This document shows, piece by piece, positions 16,175 to 25,478 of a DNA stretch of 64,000 bases. The notes beneath the pieces are model-generated. The model made no database searches. It saw only the letters and a list, made by a program, of their open reading frames with translations, and was not told the origin of the DNA. The translations under genes were made by a program, and so were the position numbers. Each line of letters starts with the position of its first letter. The first letter of the stretch is position 1. The DNA comes from an uncultured Vampirovibrio sp. (GTDB lineage: Bacteria; Cyanobacteriota; Vampirovibrionia; Gastranaerophilales; Gastranaerophilaceae): NCBI GenBank assembly GCA_910583725.1, contig CAJTXZ010000004.1, positions 26,018 through 90,017 on the forward strand. Reading direction: 5' to 3'.

Positions 16175-17434
16175 CTAATCCGGCAGAGTGCCTTTTACAA
16201 CAGCAGCCTCAGCCCCGTCAAGTTCAAAAGTTTTGCATAATGCCTGAACGGCTTTTTTAGCATTAAATTTTTCAACAAGACAGCTAATTTTAATTTCACT
16301 CGTTGCAATCATTTTAATGTTGACATTTTCTTTAGCCAGTGTTTCAAACATCATAGAAGCTATACCGGGCCTGTCTATCATGCCGGCACCCACTATTGAA
16401 ACCTTAGCAATGTCTTCATCTATATGAATATTGCTTGGGTTCATTAATTTCATAATTTCATCCTTGAAACCGCAAAATCTTGTCAAATCATCCTTGCTTA
16501 TTGTAAATGCTATATCATTTGTATTGTCATGAGATCTTGCATAAGATTGGATAATCATATCAACAGAAAGTTCATATTTTGCAAGCAGTGTGAATAATTT
16601 TCCTGCATTACCCGGTTTATCAGGCACATCACAGATTACAACCCTTACTTGCGAATTATCACAGGCTAAACCCGTCACGGGTTTGTAAATTTCCATTTCA
16701 TTAACTCCTATTATCAATGTTCCTAAATCATCAAGTTTAAATGAGCTTCTAAGTCTCATAGGTACAGAAAATTGTTTTGCGGTTTCAACAGACCTTGGAT
16801 GCAATACATTGGCACCAACTCTGGCTAGTTCAAGCATTTCTTCATAAGAAATTTCTTTTAATTTTTGTGCAGTTGGAACAACTCTGGGGTCTGTTGTATA
16901 AATTCCCTCGACATCAGAATAAATATCACACCTGTCAACCTTTAGGGCTGCAGCAATGGCAACAGCGGAAGTGTCAGAACCACCTCTTCCAAGGGTAGTG
17001 ATTTCACCCTTTGTAGTTACGCCCTGAAAGCCTGCAACAATAATAATTTTACCTTCATTCAGCTGCTCTTTAAGTTTATCTGTCTTAATATCAACAATTC
17101 TTGCCCTTGAGTGGGTTTCTTCAGTTAAAATTCCAACCTGCGCACCTGTCATAGAAACAGCACTGTAGCCCATCTCCTGAATTGCCATCGTTAAAAGCGC
17201 AATGGAAACCTGCTCTCCTGTTGACATAAGCATATCCATCTCTCTATCTGACGGATGTTCTGAAATTTGATGTGCAAGCTTTATCAAATTATCAGTTGTA
17301 TGCCCCATGGCTGAAACAACAACTATAACATCATTTCCAAGCTCTTTTTCCCTAACAACGGCACGGGCGACATTTTTAATCTTATCAGTATCGGCAAGTG
17401 ATGTACCGCCGAATTTTTGAACAATAACACTCAT
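16175..17434 (-). CDS. lysC: Aspartokinase
   Basis: Phosphorylates aspartate, the committed step to lysine, threonine and methionine. KFGGTS at residues 8-13 and GRGGSDTSAVAIAAAL (about 153) are the catalytic landmarks; two ACT domains at the C terminus (from VRVVICDVPDKPGNAGK and VSIVGAGMIDRPGIAS) point to feedback control by an end-product amino acid. The 419-aa length fits the monofunctional alpha-type enzyme. It is the last gene of a minus-strand run starting at the TPR gene at 21157, 3 bp behind the second TPR gene. Confidence 0.94.
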   Translation of the reverse strand: MSVIVQKFGGTSLADTDKIKNVARAVVREKELGNDVIVVVSAMGHTTDNLIKLAHQISEHPSDREMDMLMSTGEQVSIALLTMAIQEMGYSAVSMTGAQVGILTEETHSRARIVDIKTDKLKEQLNEGKIIIVAGFQGVTTKGEITTLGRGGSDTSAVAIAAALKVDRCDIYSDVEGIYTTDPRVVPTAQKLKEISYEEMLELARVGANVLHPRSVETAKQFSVPMRLRSSFKLDDLGTLIIGVNEMEIYKPVTGLACDNSQVRVVICDVPDKPGNAGKLFTLLAKYELSVDMIIQSYARSHDNTNDIAFTISKDDLTRFCGFKDEIMKLMNPSNIHIDEDIAKVSIVGAGMIDRPGIASMMFETLAKENVNIKMIATSEIKISCLVEKFNAKKAVQALCKTFELDGAEAAVVKGTLPD

Positions 17435-17437
17435 ACT

Positions 17438-19171
17438 CTACTCTTCTTTTTTCTCCAGTTTTTGTTTAAGTTCACCATATTTTTCAACAATCCAAGGTTC
17501 GCATTCGCCATGGATTGAAAATATTTTATCACAAACCTCAATAGTTGTCTTAATTAAATATTCATTTTCAGGAGTATTATCTATAAGCTTTAAATAAGCA
17601 ATGGCTTTAAGAAGCAAAAATTCCTTATTATCACCGTATTCTGCTTCATAATCATCTAACAATCCAAGCGCCTCTTTTGCCTTGCCAAGCTTAATCATAC
17701 ATTCAATTTTGCCAAATTCAGCCAAATACATCGAATTATCAAGCTTATATGCAGCCTCAAACTTTTCTATAGCATCATAAAATTCATCGTTCTTAAGAAG
17801 CAAAACCGCATACATAAAAATAATCTTTGGGTTCTTTTTATCCAGAAGATAAGCAGCCCTGATTTTTCTGACTGCCGTCTCCTTATCGCCAACAGCTGCG
17901 TATGCACTCGCTAAATTAACCTTTGCATCTATATTGTCAGGATTATATTCAACTGTTTTCTGCCAATATTTTAGTGCATTCTCAAAATCTCCCTTTTGAT
18001 GATAAGCATTTGCAATATTAAAATACATATGCTTTGTATCATGCGCAGAATGTAAAGCTTTTTTATAATATTCTATAGCCTCGTCATACTGTTTTTTCTT
18101 AAAGAAATACTGGCCTATATTATATAAAGTAATTGTATGCTCTGGGCAAATCTCAATAATTTTTTGCATGACGCCATATGCTTCATCTTCCATCCCAAGT
18201 TTAAGATAAGACACAGAAAGGCCGTAATATGGAAAAACCTCATTTTTATCAAGCTCTATCGCTTTCTTAAAACTTTCTAGCGCCTCTTCCCACATTTGAA
18301 AATTCTGACACGCTAAACCGCGGGATGAATAAAATCTTGCCGTTAAAGGCGTTATGGAAAGTGCCGCCGTATAAGCTTCAAACGTATTTTCCTTATCCTT
18401 TAAATTTAGATACGATTCTGCAAGAATTATATGCGTATCGAGCTTATTTGGCGCAAGAACTATGGATTTTTTAGCATATTCAACAGCAAATTTAAAATTC
18501 TTTAAGTTAAAAAAACAAAAGGCAAGATAATACAAAGCCTCGCTATGAAAAGGTAACATGGAATATACTTTTTGAAATTTTTCAATAGCAGCCTCAAATT
18601 CATTCATTTGCGACAATAAAACGCCCCATAAAAAAATCCCCTGAATATTTGATGGATTATAAGCACAAGCCTTTTGAAATGATACATTTGCCTCATTTTT
18701 CTTATCAAATTTTGCAAGGAAAATAGCCTGATTTATATATGTTTGGGAATTTCTGGGCTCAAGCCTTAAAGAAATCTCGAAAGCTTTTTTGGCTTTCTTA
18801 AAATTCGATAACTCGCTATATACAACCCCAAGCATTGAATACGCCTTAGCAGAAGTCCTGTCTGCCCTGATAGCTTTCCTGAAATATTCAATAGCCTCTT
18901 CATATTCTTCATTCTTAGCCTTAAACATGCCAATATTAATATAAGCTTCAGGATTTTTGTATGCCATATTTACACTGGTTTCAAATTTTTTAAGCGCTTC
19001 CTTTGAATGCCCGTCATCCAAAAGCTTTATGCCCCAGTTTACATAAGCAAGAGATGGCAGCCCCACCTCCTTTGCTGCGGTTTTATACTTATTTACAAAA
19101 GTATTTAGCTTGTTTGTTTTAAATAATATTCTTTTAAAAAAATCCAAAACCATAAATCCAAAATTATTCAT
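17438..19171 (-). CDS. TPR-repeat protein (577 aa)
   Basis: Almost wholly tetratricopeptide repeats: more than a dozen 34-residue units with the usual small/aromatic pattern (for example AYSMLGVVYSELSNFKKAKKAFE, YFNIANAYHQKGDFENALKYW). The N-terminal ~30 residues are basic and hydrophobic (MVLDFFKRILFKTNK), perhaps a membrane-associating helix. No enzymatic domain. A second start at Met-7 (19153) is possible. It lies between the KdsC-like and aspartokinase genes and is likely co-transcribed with the other TPR gene, which suggests a shared scaffold role, perhaps in envelope or secretion machinery. Function unknown. Confidence 0.85.
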   Translation of the reverse strand: MNNFGFMVLDFFKRILFKTNKLNTFVNKYKTAAKEVGLPSLAYVNWGIKLLDDGHSKEALKKFETSVNMAYKNPEAYINIGMFKAKNEEYEEAIEYFRKAIRADRTSAKAYSMLGVVYSELSNFKKAKKAFEISLRLEPRNSQTYINQAIFLAKFDKKNEANVSFQKACAYNPSNIQGIFLWGVLLSQMNEFEAAIEKFQKVYSMLPFHSEALYYLAFCFFNLKNFKFAVEYAKKSIVLAPNKLDTHIILAESYLNLKDKENTFEAYTAALSITPLTARFYSSRGLACQNFQMWEEALESFKKAIELDKNEVFPYYGLSVSYLKLGMEDEAYGVMQKIIEICPEHTITLYNIGQYFFKKKQYDEAIEYYKKALHSAHDTKHMYFNIANAYHQKGDFENALKYWQKTVEYNPDNIDAKVNLASAYAAVGDKETAVRKIRAAYLLDKKNPKIIFMYAVLLLKNDEFYDAIEKFEAAYKLDNSMYLAEFGKIECMIKLGKAKEALGLLDDYEAEYGDNKEFLLLKAIAYLKLIDNTPENEYLIKTTIEVCDKIFSIHGECEPWIVEKYGELKQKLEKKEE

Positions 19172-19188
19172 TAATGATATAAATACTA

Positions 19189-19677
19189 CTAATTTAACAA
19201 ATTATCAACCATTTCGCGAAATGCGCCCATGCCGCCTGTTGTATTTGTAACCTGAAGATTTTTAACACTAACCCTTACTATAGGATTTACATTCCTTGGG
19301 GCAATTCTGTATTTTACACACTCAAAAGCAGCTATATCATTAATATCATCGCCAATATACAAAACCTCATCTTCATTAAGACTGTATTTTTCCATTATAG
19401 AATTAAGCACAATGCCTTTTTGTCTTATCCCTTTATGAATTTCATCAACCCCGAACTGTCTTTTGAAATAATCAAGTATATTTGATGTTTCCCCCGAAAT
19501 TATACCAAAAATAATATTCTTCTTAAGAAGCATAGAAACACCCATAATATCAACAAAATTCACCCTCTTTTGTTGATTAAGATTTTCATCCAAAAGAAAT
19601 GTGCCGTCAGTAAAAACGCCGTCAAAATCAGAAATTACCATCTTTATATTTTTAGATAAGCTTAAAGTTTTTTCCAT
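19189..19677 (-). CDS. KdsC-family HAD phosphatase (3-deoxy-D-manno-octulosonate-8-phosphate phosphatase-like)
   Basis: HAD superfamily C0-type phosphatase without a cap domain. The nucleophile motif is SDFDGVFTDGT (Asp17, Asp19), motif II includes IISGE, and YIGDDINDIAAFECVKYRIAP provides the acidic metal ligands; the C-terminal TNTTGGMGAFREMVD tail is a hallmark of KdsC. 162 aa is normal. KdsC removes phosphate from Kdo-8-P in LPS core synthesis; sialic or related nonulosonic acid phosphatases look similar. No kdsA, kdsB or kdsD gene is in this window, so the substrate is not settled. It sits in an otherwise uncharacterised TPR/membrane-protein operon. Confidence 0.82.
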   Translation of the reverse strand: MEKTLSLSKNIKMVISDFDGVFTDGTFLLDENLNQQKRVNFVDIMGVSMLLKKNIIFGIISGETSNILDYFKRQFGVDEIHKGIRQKGIVLNSIMEKYSLNEDEVLYIGDDINDIAAFECVKYRIAPRNVNPIVRVSVKNLQVTNTTGGMGAFREMVDNLLN

Positions 19678-19682
19678 AATAT

Positions 19683-20102
19683 TTAATTCCTGAAATTAGA
19701 CCTGACAACATCTGAAATAAAAGGAAAATATGATAATTTTCCTAAAAAAGCGCCCAATGAAAGATACGCAAGTATTAAGAATATTAACAAATTACTCAGC
19801 GTAAATGTGTAAAACACAGGCGTTCTGAACAGATATAAATTAATATACGAAAACAAATCACCAATAAAGGGTATTGCATGAATTAAAGAAAAAACTATAT
19901 CTAAAAACCAGCTTAGAACATATAAAAGCACTGATATAAAGATGGATTGGTAAATATGATAACTAACAAAAGGCGTTGCAGGCTTTTTAAATATTAAAAA
20001 CGAAGCTATAAGCCAGATTAAACCTGTCATTCCAAAGGTAAAATAGCTTGTGATAGATACAAACCTGTCCCATAATGATACACCCTGCCTTATATTGCTC
20101 AT
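19683..20102 (-). CDS. Tic20-like small membrane protein
   Basis: 139 residues with about four hydrophobic segments. The pattern FVSYHIYQSIFISVLL after the second segment and the C-terminal KLSYFPFISDVVRSN resemble the conserved FVRFNxxQAxLLDIL and the final IPLVSDA of Tic20/DUF4870-type proteins; Tic20 is the plastid inner-envelope import component with cyanobacterial homologues of unclear role. The start overlaps the stop of the TPR gene upstream (ATGA), and KdsC-like follows after 5 bp. The family link is recalled from motifs without alignment; a generic DUF4870-like protein is the alternative. Confidence 0.6.
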   Translation of the reverse strand: MSNIRQGVSLWDRFVSITSYFTFGMTGLIWLIASFLIFKKPATPFVSYHIYQSIFISVLLYVLSWFLDIVFSLIHAIPFIGDLFSYINLYLFRTPVFYTFTLSNLLIFLILAYLSLGAFLGKLSYFPFISDVVRSNFRN

Positions 20103-21157
20103 TTTGCCTTTACCTTCCTCATTATATATTCATTCATAGTCTCAACATAAATAAGCCTTACCTCATTATTTTCAGGTGCTTCTCTTAAGGCTTTTCTGTA
20201 ATATTCTATGGCATTATGCATATCTTTCAACAGCATATAGGCATTAGCTATGAATACAAATATTTTAGGCTTTTCAAAAGATAATCTTATAGCATTCTTA
20301 TAAAGTTCAATTGCCTCTTCATACCGTTTTTCATTTATTAAAATGTTTGCAAGTAAAATATGAGCATTTGGCTTTGTAGGGTCTAGTTCTATAGCATGCT
20401 TGTACAATTCAATTGCTTTTTCAATATTTCCCGCATCAGAGTATGCTATTGCCCAGCACACCCAAACTGAATAATTTTCAGGCACAAGCTTTGTTGTAAT
20501 CCTAAAATATTCATAAGCTTTCTCTGGCAGATTCATAGAAGAATAAGTATTTGCAAGACTTAACGATGCTTTGTAATCTTCAGGATTTAACTCAAAAGCC
20601 TTTTTATAATTTTCACATGCTTCAATAAAATTTCCCTCTTTTTGATAAACATTTGCAAGGTATACATAATATTCATCATTTAAAGGGTCTAATTCTATTG
20701 CCTTTTGATAATTATCCTTTGCATTTTTAAGGTCATTATTATCCTGAAACAATATGCCAAGTGCGCAAAATACATAGCTTTGCACCTCTCCAAGTTCAAT
20801 TGTTTTTGTATAATATCGAAGAGCACTTGTAAAATTTCCAATCTCGGCATAAACATTACCAAGATTATAATATATAGTGCTGTTTTCAGGCTCTATTGCC
20901 GCAGCGCGTAAATATAATTCTACAGCCCTTGGAAAATCTTTCTTATAAAAATAAATGCTGCCGGAATTAATAAGCGCCTGCACATCATTAGAAAAATTTT
21001 CAAGCATTTTATTATAAACAATTAATGCGCTGTCAAAATCCTGATTTGAAACATAAATATTGGCAAGTTCCCTGTAATTATCAATTACATCAGGAGATGC
21101 TTCGATTTTTTGTCTGAGACTTTCTATATAAATCTTGCCATGCTCGATTTCATTCAT
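20099..21157 (-). CDS. TPR-repeat protein (352 aa)
   Basis: About nine consecutive tetratricopeptide repeats from residue 20 to the end (for example SGSIYFYKKDFPRAVELYLRA and YYNLGNVYAEIGNFTSALRYY), with no signal peptide or added domain. First gene of the minus-strand run leading to aspartokinase. AGAAAGA lies before the start, and TATAAT with an upstream TTG-rich region sits about 45 nt upstream. It overlaps the Tic20-like gene by 4 bp, implying the TPR and membrane proteins are made together and may interact. Similar in style to the second TPR gene at 17438. Confidence 0.85.
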   Translation of the reverse strand: MNEIEHGKIYIESLRQKIEASPDVIDNYRELANIYVSNQDFDSALIVYNKMLENFSNDVQALINSGSIYFYKKDFPRAVELYLRAAAIEPENSTIYYNLGNVYAEIGNFTSALRYYTKTIELGEVQSYVFCALGILFQDNNDLKNAKDNYQKAIELDPLNDEYYVYLANVYQKEGNFIEACENYKKAFELNPEDYKASLSLANTYSSMNLPEKAYEYFRITTKLVPENYSVWVCWAIAYSDAGNIEKAIELYKHAIELDPTKPNAHILLANILINEKRYEEAIELYKNAIRLSFEKPKIFVFIANAYMLLKDMHNAIEYYRKALREAPENNEVRLIYVETMNEYIMRKVKAK

Positions 21158-21315
21158 ATATAAATCTTTCTAATTAAAAATTTAAAAACCAATGTTTATA
21201 ATTATACAACATAAATATGAATTATAAAACTTATTTTAACCTGTCTTGAAATTAATAATACAAGCACGCTTTAATAATTTCACCAAATAGCCCACGTATT
21301 CAATACCTGCTAACA

Positions 21316-21343
21316 TTTACAACAAATGTCATTGTGATAAAAT
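21316..21343 (+). promoter_or_regulatory. Promoter with extended -10 directly before the gshB-like start
   Basis: TTTACA (21316-21321), 16-nt spacer, TG-A-TAAAAT (21335-21343), then only seven bases to the ATG at 21351, with no Shine-Dalgarno sequence. The transcript is predicted to be leaderless. Confidence 0.6.
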
Positions 21344-21350
21344 AAGCGGT

Positions 21351-22343
21351 ATGAAAACAAATAAAATTTTATTCATAATAGATGAATTAGAGCTAAAATA
21401 CTTTGAATTTAACCGTCTTGTTACAAATTTCTGGCTAATTAAAAGCTTTATAGAAAGAGGTTTTGAGGTATTAATAACGGTTAAAAACCTGCTATATTTA
21501 AATGGCAGTCTGCCTATGGCAAAAATATACGAAACCTCTTTGAAAGAGAATAATATATTTAAAAGCAGTGAAATAAAAACAATTTGCCTGAACGAATTTA
21601 ATACAATCTTTATGCGGCCGGACCCACCTGTTGATACCGATTATATTAATGCAACATATATATTAAGCTATGTAGATAAACAAAACACATTTATTATAAA
21701 CTCCCCCGAGGCGCTTCGCGATTTTAATGAAAAACTGTATATCAATAAATTTCCTAAGTTTGCCCCAAAAAATATAGTAAGTGCAAACAAAAATATTATT
21801 AAAGAATTTCTGTTTAATGAAGCTGAAATTATTATAAAGCCACTGAATAGATGCTTTTCAAGCGGCGTATTTTATTTAAATAGCAAAGATAAAAATATAA
21901 ATGCAATAATAGATACAGCTACAAATAATGGCAAAACTCAGGTTATGGTGCAAAAATTTCTGCCTGAAATTTCAAATGGCGATAAGAGACTTATATTTAT
22001 CGGCGGAGAAATATTTAAATACGCAGTAAGAAAAGTTGCGACAAATAATGACTTTAAGTTTAATGAACATACAAGTGCAAACCTAATCAAAGGCGACTTA
22101 AGCGAAAAAGAAAAACTCATAGAAAAAGAAATCGCAGCAACCTTGATTAATGACGGCGTTTATATGGCAGGTCTTGATGTTATTGACGGCAAAATAATCG
22201 AAATTAATATTACCAGTCCATGCTTTTTTATAAATGAAATTAATTCTATATATAATATAAATTTTGAAGACATTATTATAGATAAAATACTAAACACAAT
22301 GGAACACTTGGCCAAAAACCGCTGCCTTGCCGCGATTTCATAA
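21351..22343 (+). CDS. gshB: Glutathione synthetase-like ATP-grasp ligase
   Basis: ATP-grasp enzyme of the GshB type, which joins gamma-glutamylcysteine and glycine. Seen: FMRPDPPVDTDYI (about residue 86), NSPEALRDFNEKLY (about 119), the ATP-grasp core EIIIKPLN and MVQKFLPEISNGDKRLIFIGGE, and the metal-binding AGLDVIDGKIIEINITSP near the C terminus. Length 330 aa fits. The motifs are well kept, but the C-terminal motif reads NITSPCFF where the family usually has NVTSPTG. No gshA accompanies it. It stands alone with its own leaderless-type promoter. A related ligase with another substrate is possible. Confidence 0.85.
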   Translation: MKTNKILFIIDELELKYFEFNRLVTNFWLIKSFIERGFEVLITVKNLLYLNGSLPMAKIYETSLKENNIFKSSEIKTICLNEFNTIFMRPDPPVDTDYINATYILSYVDKQNTFIINSPEALRDFNEKLYINKFPKFAPKNIVSANKNIIKEFLFNEAEIIIKPLNRCFSSGVFYLNSKDKNINAIIDTATNNGKTQVMVQKFLPEISNGDKRLIFIGGEIFKYAVRKVATNNDFKFNEHTSANLIKGDLSEKEKLIEKEIAATLINDGVYMAGLDVIDGKIIEINITSPCFFINEINSIYNINFEDIIIDKILNTMEHLAKNRCLAAIS

Positions 22344-22376
22344 AAATTGTAAAGTTTTGTTTAAATTTCAAAATTG

Positions 22377-22409
22377 CTAGCAATTTTTTTTATTCACATG
22401 TTTTAAAAT
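22377..22409 (+). promoter_or_regulatory. CTAGCAA...TGTTTT upstream element, copy 1
   Basis: CTAGCAA (22377-22383), a T-rich stretch and ATTCACATGTTTT lead straight into TAAAAT (22404-22409), six bases from the ATG at 22416. Nearly the same 28-base layout precedes the genes at 29645 and 30328. Probably an activator site plus promoter. Confidence 0.6.
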
Positions 22410-22415
22410 AGCATA

Positions 22416-23522
22416 ATGAAAGTCAGATTATCATCTCATATTAATTATGGCGATAATACTTTCACCGGTATGTCGCCGCATATAAAGGAAATACCAGCCT
22501 CAAGGCTGCACCCAAACTTGCAGCACAGTGAAGGCAAAAATCAAACAGGTGAAAATGTACACCTGAAGAATATACAGGAAAAGAGTAATTTTAAGGATAT
22601 TAACAGACCCACTGAGAGTGTAAGCTTCAGTGGGTCTGCGGGTTTAAATGCAGAAAATGCCGACAATCAGCCCGAACAAAAGAAAAAAGGAAGTTTTGCA
22701 AAAAAAGCTGCGCTGTTTTTAGGCCTCACAGCTGCAATAGCAGGCGCGGGTGCTCTTATTCATTCAATCAAAAAAGGTGATGTTTATCAGAGAATTTTGC
22801 AAAACGAAAAATTTCAGAAAGTAATAATGTTTAACGACAAGCACGATGCTAAATTCAAAGTAGCATTTGCAGTTATATTAGCAGGCATCTTAAAGCCAAT
22901 CTGCGTACTTGCCATGCCTGGTGCAGACAAAGAAGATAAAAAATTTACAGCAACTAAAAATGCTATCTCAGCCTATCTGGGTTACATATTATCTTGTGCG
23001 GTAATCGACCCTGTTTCAACCGGCGTTAATAAATTTCTAAAAAATGCAGATAAATATTTAGGCGAAGATAACGAACTTGCAATAGAATTTGCAAAAAATC
23101 AAAACGAAGGTCTTAAATTCTATACAAAAAAAGAGCTTGCCTCAATGAAGTATAAAACAAATACATATAATACCTTCAAAAGTGTTTACAAAAATATTCC
23201 GGGATTACTTGTTGCCCCGGCAAAAGCCGGCCTTACAATTATGCTAATGCCATATGTACTAAAATTTCTCTTTGGTGATAAAAAGTCAAAAGAACTGCCC
23301 AAAGAACAGCAGCCTCTGTATATGGAGCCATTAATAAATCCAGTGCTTATGAATGATATAAACAACAATAGTTCATTTGATTTATTCACAAAAGGCACAA
23401 GGGCAAATACAAGACTGCAAACAGAAATGATTCCGCATACAAATAACAGACAAACGACAAATATTTCATCCATAGATGAAATAAAAGCACAAAGAGCAAA
23501 ACGACAGGGAGGAGCAGCTTAA
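22416..23522 (+). CDS. FxG-motif membrane protein
   Basis: Begins MKVRLSSHINYGDNTFTGMSP, with a first TFTG at about residue 16 and a second motif, SVSFSGSAG, at about 69. A Lys-rich stretch and a hydrophobic helix (AALFLGLTAAIAGAGALI, about 93-110) follow, then further hydrophobic segments (FAVILAGILKPICVLAM; AYLGYILSCAVIDPVS; AGLTIMLMPYVLKFLF). The C-terminal tail is Asn/Thr-rich. No cleavable signal peptide at the start. It is translationally coupled with the next FxG gene (TAATG). No family recognised; it is probably an inner-membrane or vesicle protein of the lineage. Confidence 0.7.
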   Translation: MKVRLSSHINYGDNTFTGMSPHIKEIPASRLHPNLQHSEGKNQTGENVHLKNIQEKSNFKDINRPTESVSFSGSAGLNAENADNQPEQKKKGSFAKKAALFLGLTAAIAGAGALIHSIKKGDVYQRILQNEKFQKVIMFNDKHDAKFKVAFAVILAGILKPICVLAMPGADKEDKKFTATKNAISAYLGYILSCAVIDPVSTGVNKFLKNADKYLGEDNELAIEFAKNQNEGLKFYTKKELASMKYKTNTYNTFKSVYKNIPGLLVAPAKAGLTIMLMPYVLKFLFGDKKSKELPKEQQPLYMEPLINPVLMNDINNNSSFDLFTKGTRANTRLQTEMIPHTNNRQTTNISSIDEIKAQRAKRQGGAA

Positions 23523-24310
23523 TGAAAATAACTCCTTCTATAAATGGAAATAACATTAATAATACCGCTCGTATTAACAAAACATCATACACCTCGTCTT
23601 CTCCGTCTTTTCAAGGAAAGAAAGGGGATGGCGGTCTCATTGCAAGGGGTCTGAATAAAGCCTTTGGGCTAGATGAAATTATTGCAGAAGCAACAGCAAA
23701 ACTATCACAAACCAAAATTTCAGAAAAAATTATCGGCGGGTTCAGAAAATTTAAAAATCCCGGCGCCAGAATGTGCGATTTTGAATCTTTTATTGTTACA
23801 TTTTTCTATGCATTAAGAACCTGGAAGGATGAAAAAATCGAAAAAGCAAGAAAAATTCCATCAATAATACAAAATATTGCAGTATCATTGGTTGCTTCTA
23901 CATCAGCACTGTTATTGGACACATCATTCGACCCTTTTATTGAAAATCTGACAAAAGCATACGAGAAGCTTCCAAAAGATATAACTAAAAAATTTGGGGG
24001 CTGGTCTTCGAAGCAATTTTATGATGCTGCAAAAAGTTTAAAAACAAACACTGTATTCACAGCAGTTGTGCGCTTCATTGTTCCTGTATTAATGGTTCCT
24101 GTTGTAGGAAAAATCGTTGAAAAATTAAAAGAAAAAAATGGTGCAGGCAAAGAAGCCGATACCGCGCAAACAGAGCAAACACAAGAGATACAAAGCAAAC
24201 AAACAACAGAGCTTATGGCATCAAAATTAAACACAACACAAGGCTATGCTCCAATTCTAAACTTTGATGAGCACAACAAAGAAAACAAATTTAAATCACT
24301 CTATGCGTAA
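23522..24310 (+). CDS. FxG-motif hypothetical protein
   Basis: Start MKITPSINGNNINNTARINK, Asn/Ser-rich, then SPSFQGKKGDGG at about residues 27-38, matching the FxG pattern. Two hydrophobic stretches follow: one around AVSLVASTSALLLDTS (about 118-136) and one around FIVPVLMVPVVGKIVEKL (about 185-205), then a Gln/Thr-rich tail. The ATG overlaps the stop of the previous FxG gene, and a short gap precedes the DAHP synthase gene. Probably functions with its neighbour as a two-protein membrane unit; function unknown. Confidence 0.7.
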   Translation: MKITPSINGNNINNTARINKTSYTSSSPSFQGKKGDGGLIARGLNKAFGLDEIIAEATAKLSQTKISEKIIGGFRKFKNPGARMCDFESFIVTFFYALRTWKDEKIEKARKIPSIIQNIAVSLVASTSALLLDTSFDPFIENLTKAYEKLPKDITKKFGGWSSKQFYDAAKSLKTNTVFTAVVRFIVPVLMVPVVGKIVEKLKEKNGAGKEADTAQTEQTQEIQSKQTTELMASKLNTTQGYAPILNFDEHNKENKFKSLYA

Positions 24311-24412
24311 ATATTATCAAAATATAACAGTTTGAATGCAAATTTTTCTCCATTAATCATTTTTGTGTTTTAATAGTTATAAACTGATTTACGTATGGAG
24401 GAAATAATAAAA

Positions 24413-25477
24413 ATGATTGTTGTAATGGAGCCAAAGGCCACAGAAGCCCAAATAAAAAAAGTAGCAAATTACCTTGAAGGTCATGGCTTTAAAATAAACC
24501 TGAACAAAGGTGAAGTTTTAACAGTTATTGCAGCAATAGGCGATAAAAGAATGGTTTCAACATCTGTAATAAATTCATTTGAAGGCGTTCATGAAGTAAA
24601 ACTCATACAAGAGCCATATAAACTGGCAGGAAGAGGCGCACACCCAGAGGATACAGTTATAACCTTCGAAAACGGCGTAAAACTTGGCGGCAGCGAAAAA
24701 CCTGTCTTAATGGTTGGGCCTTGCTCTGTTGAGAAAGAATTTGAAGGCCTTCTTGAGGTTGCAGTTGCAGCAAAAGAAATGGGCTGCGAATTCTTAAGAG
24801 GCGGCGCCTTTAAACCAAGAACCTCCCCGTATGACTTTCAAGGCCTTGAAGAAAAAGGTCTTCAATACCTGCATGAGGCAAGCAAAAGAACAGGCCTTCT
24901 TGTTGTAACAGAAGTTATGGATACAATTGACATCCCACTTCTAAATAAATACGCAGACGTTCTTCAGGTTGGCGCAAGAAATATGCAGAACTTTAAGCTC
25001 CTAAAGGCTCTTGGAAATATTAAAAAACCCGTCATGATTAAAAGAGGCCCTTCTGCAAATATTAGAGAATTCCTTCTTGCAGCAGAATACGTAATATTTA
25101 ACGGTAATCCAAACGTAATTTTATGCGAAAGAGGCATTAGAACCTTTGACCATGACTTTGCAAGAAACACACTTGATTTAGCCGCAGTGCCGATTTTAAG
25201 AAAATACTCACACCTTCCTGTTGTGGTAGACCCATCCCACGGCACAGGAAAAAGATACTTAATTGAACCTATGGGAAAAGCAGCCCTTGTTGCAGGCGCA
25301 CACGGGCTTATGTATGAAGTTCACCATGACCCTGACCATGCAAGTTCAGACGGCGCACAAAGCTTAAGTATCCCACAATTCAAAGAAATTACAAAACGCA
25401 TAAATAAATTAATCGGAAGAATCGATTATGATAACAAAGCAGCCGAGAGGCAGGAAAAAATAGCTAAGGAAAACTAA
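24413..25477 (+). CDS. aroF: 3-deoxy-7-phosphoheptulonate (DAHP) synthase
   Basis: First shikimate enzyme: PEP plus erythrose-4-phosphate to DAHP. The N-terminal ~80 residues form the ferredoxin-like regulatory domain seen in the Bacillus-type AroF family ([17 protein letters not shown]...), followed by the barrel with [43 protein letters not shown] and [10 protein letters not shown] (metal and PEP ligands). I chose ATG 24413 over one at 24395: GGAGG overlaps and follows the first, while MIVVMEP is the standard family start. It is followed 1 bp later by glyQ. The N-terminal domain suggests feedback control by an aromatic end product. Confidence 0.93.
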   Translation: MIVVMEPKATEAQIKKVANYLEGHGFKINLNKGEVLTVIAAIGDKRMVSTSVINSFEGVHEVKLIQEPYKLAGRGAHPEDTVITFENGVKLGGSEKPVLMVGPCSVEKEFEGLLEVAVAAKEMGCEFLRGGAFKPRTSPYDFQGLEEKGLQYLHEASKRTGLLVVTEVMDTIDIPLLNKYADVLQVGARNMQNFKLLKALGNIKKPVMIKRGPSANIREFLLAAEYVIFNGNPNVILCERGIRTFDHDFARNTLDLAAVPILRKYSHLPVVVDPSHGTGKRYLIEPMGKAALVAGAHGLMYEVHHDPDHASSDGAQSLSIPQFKEITKRINKLIGRIDYDNKAAERQEKIAKEN

Positions 25478-25478
25478 G

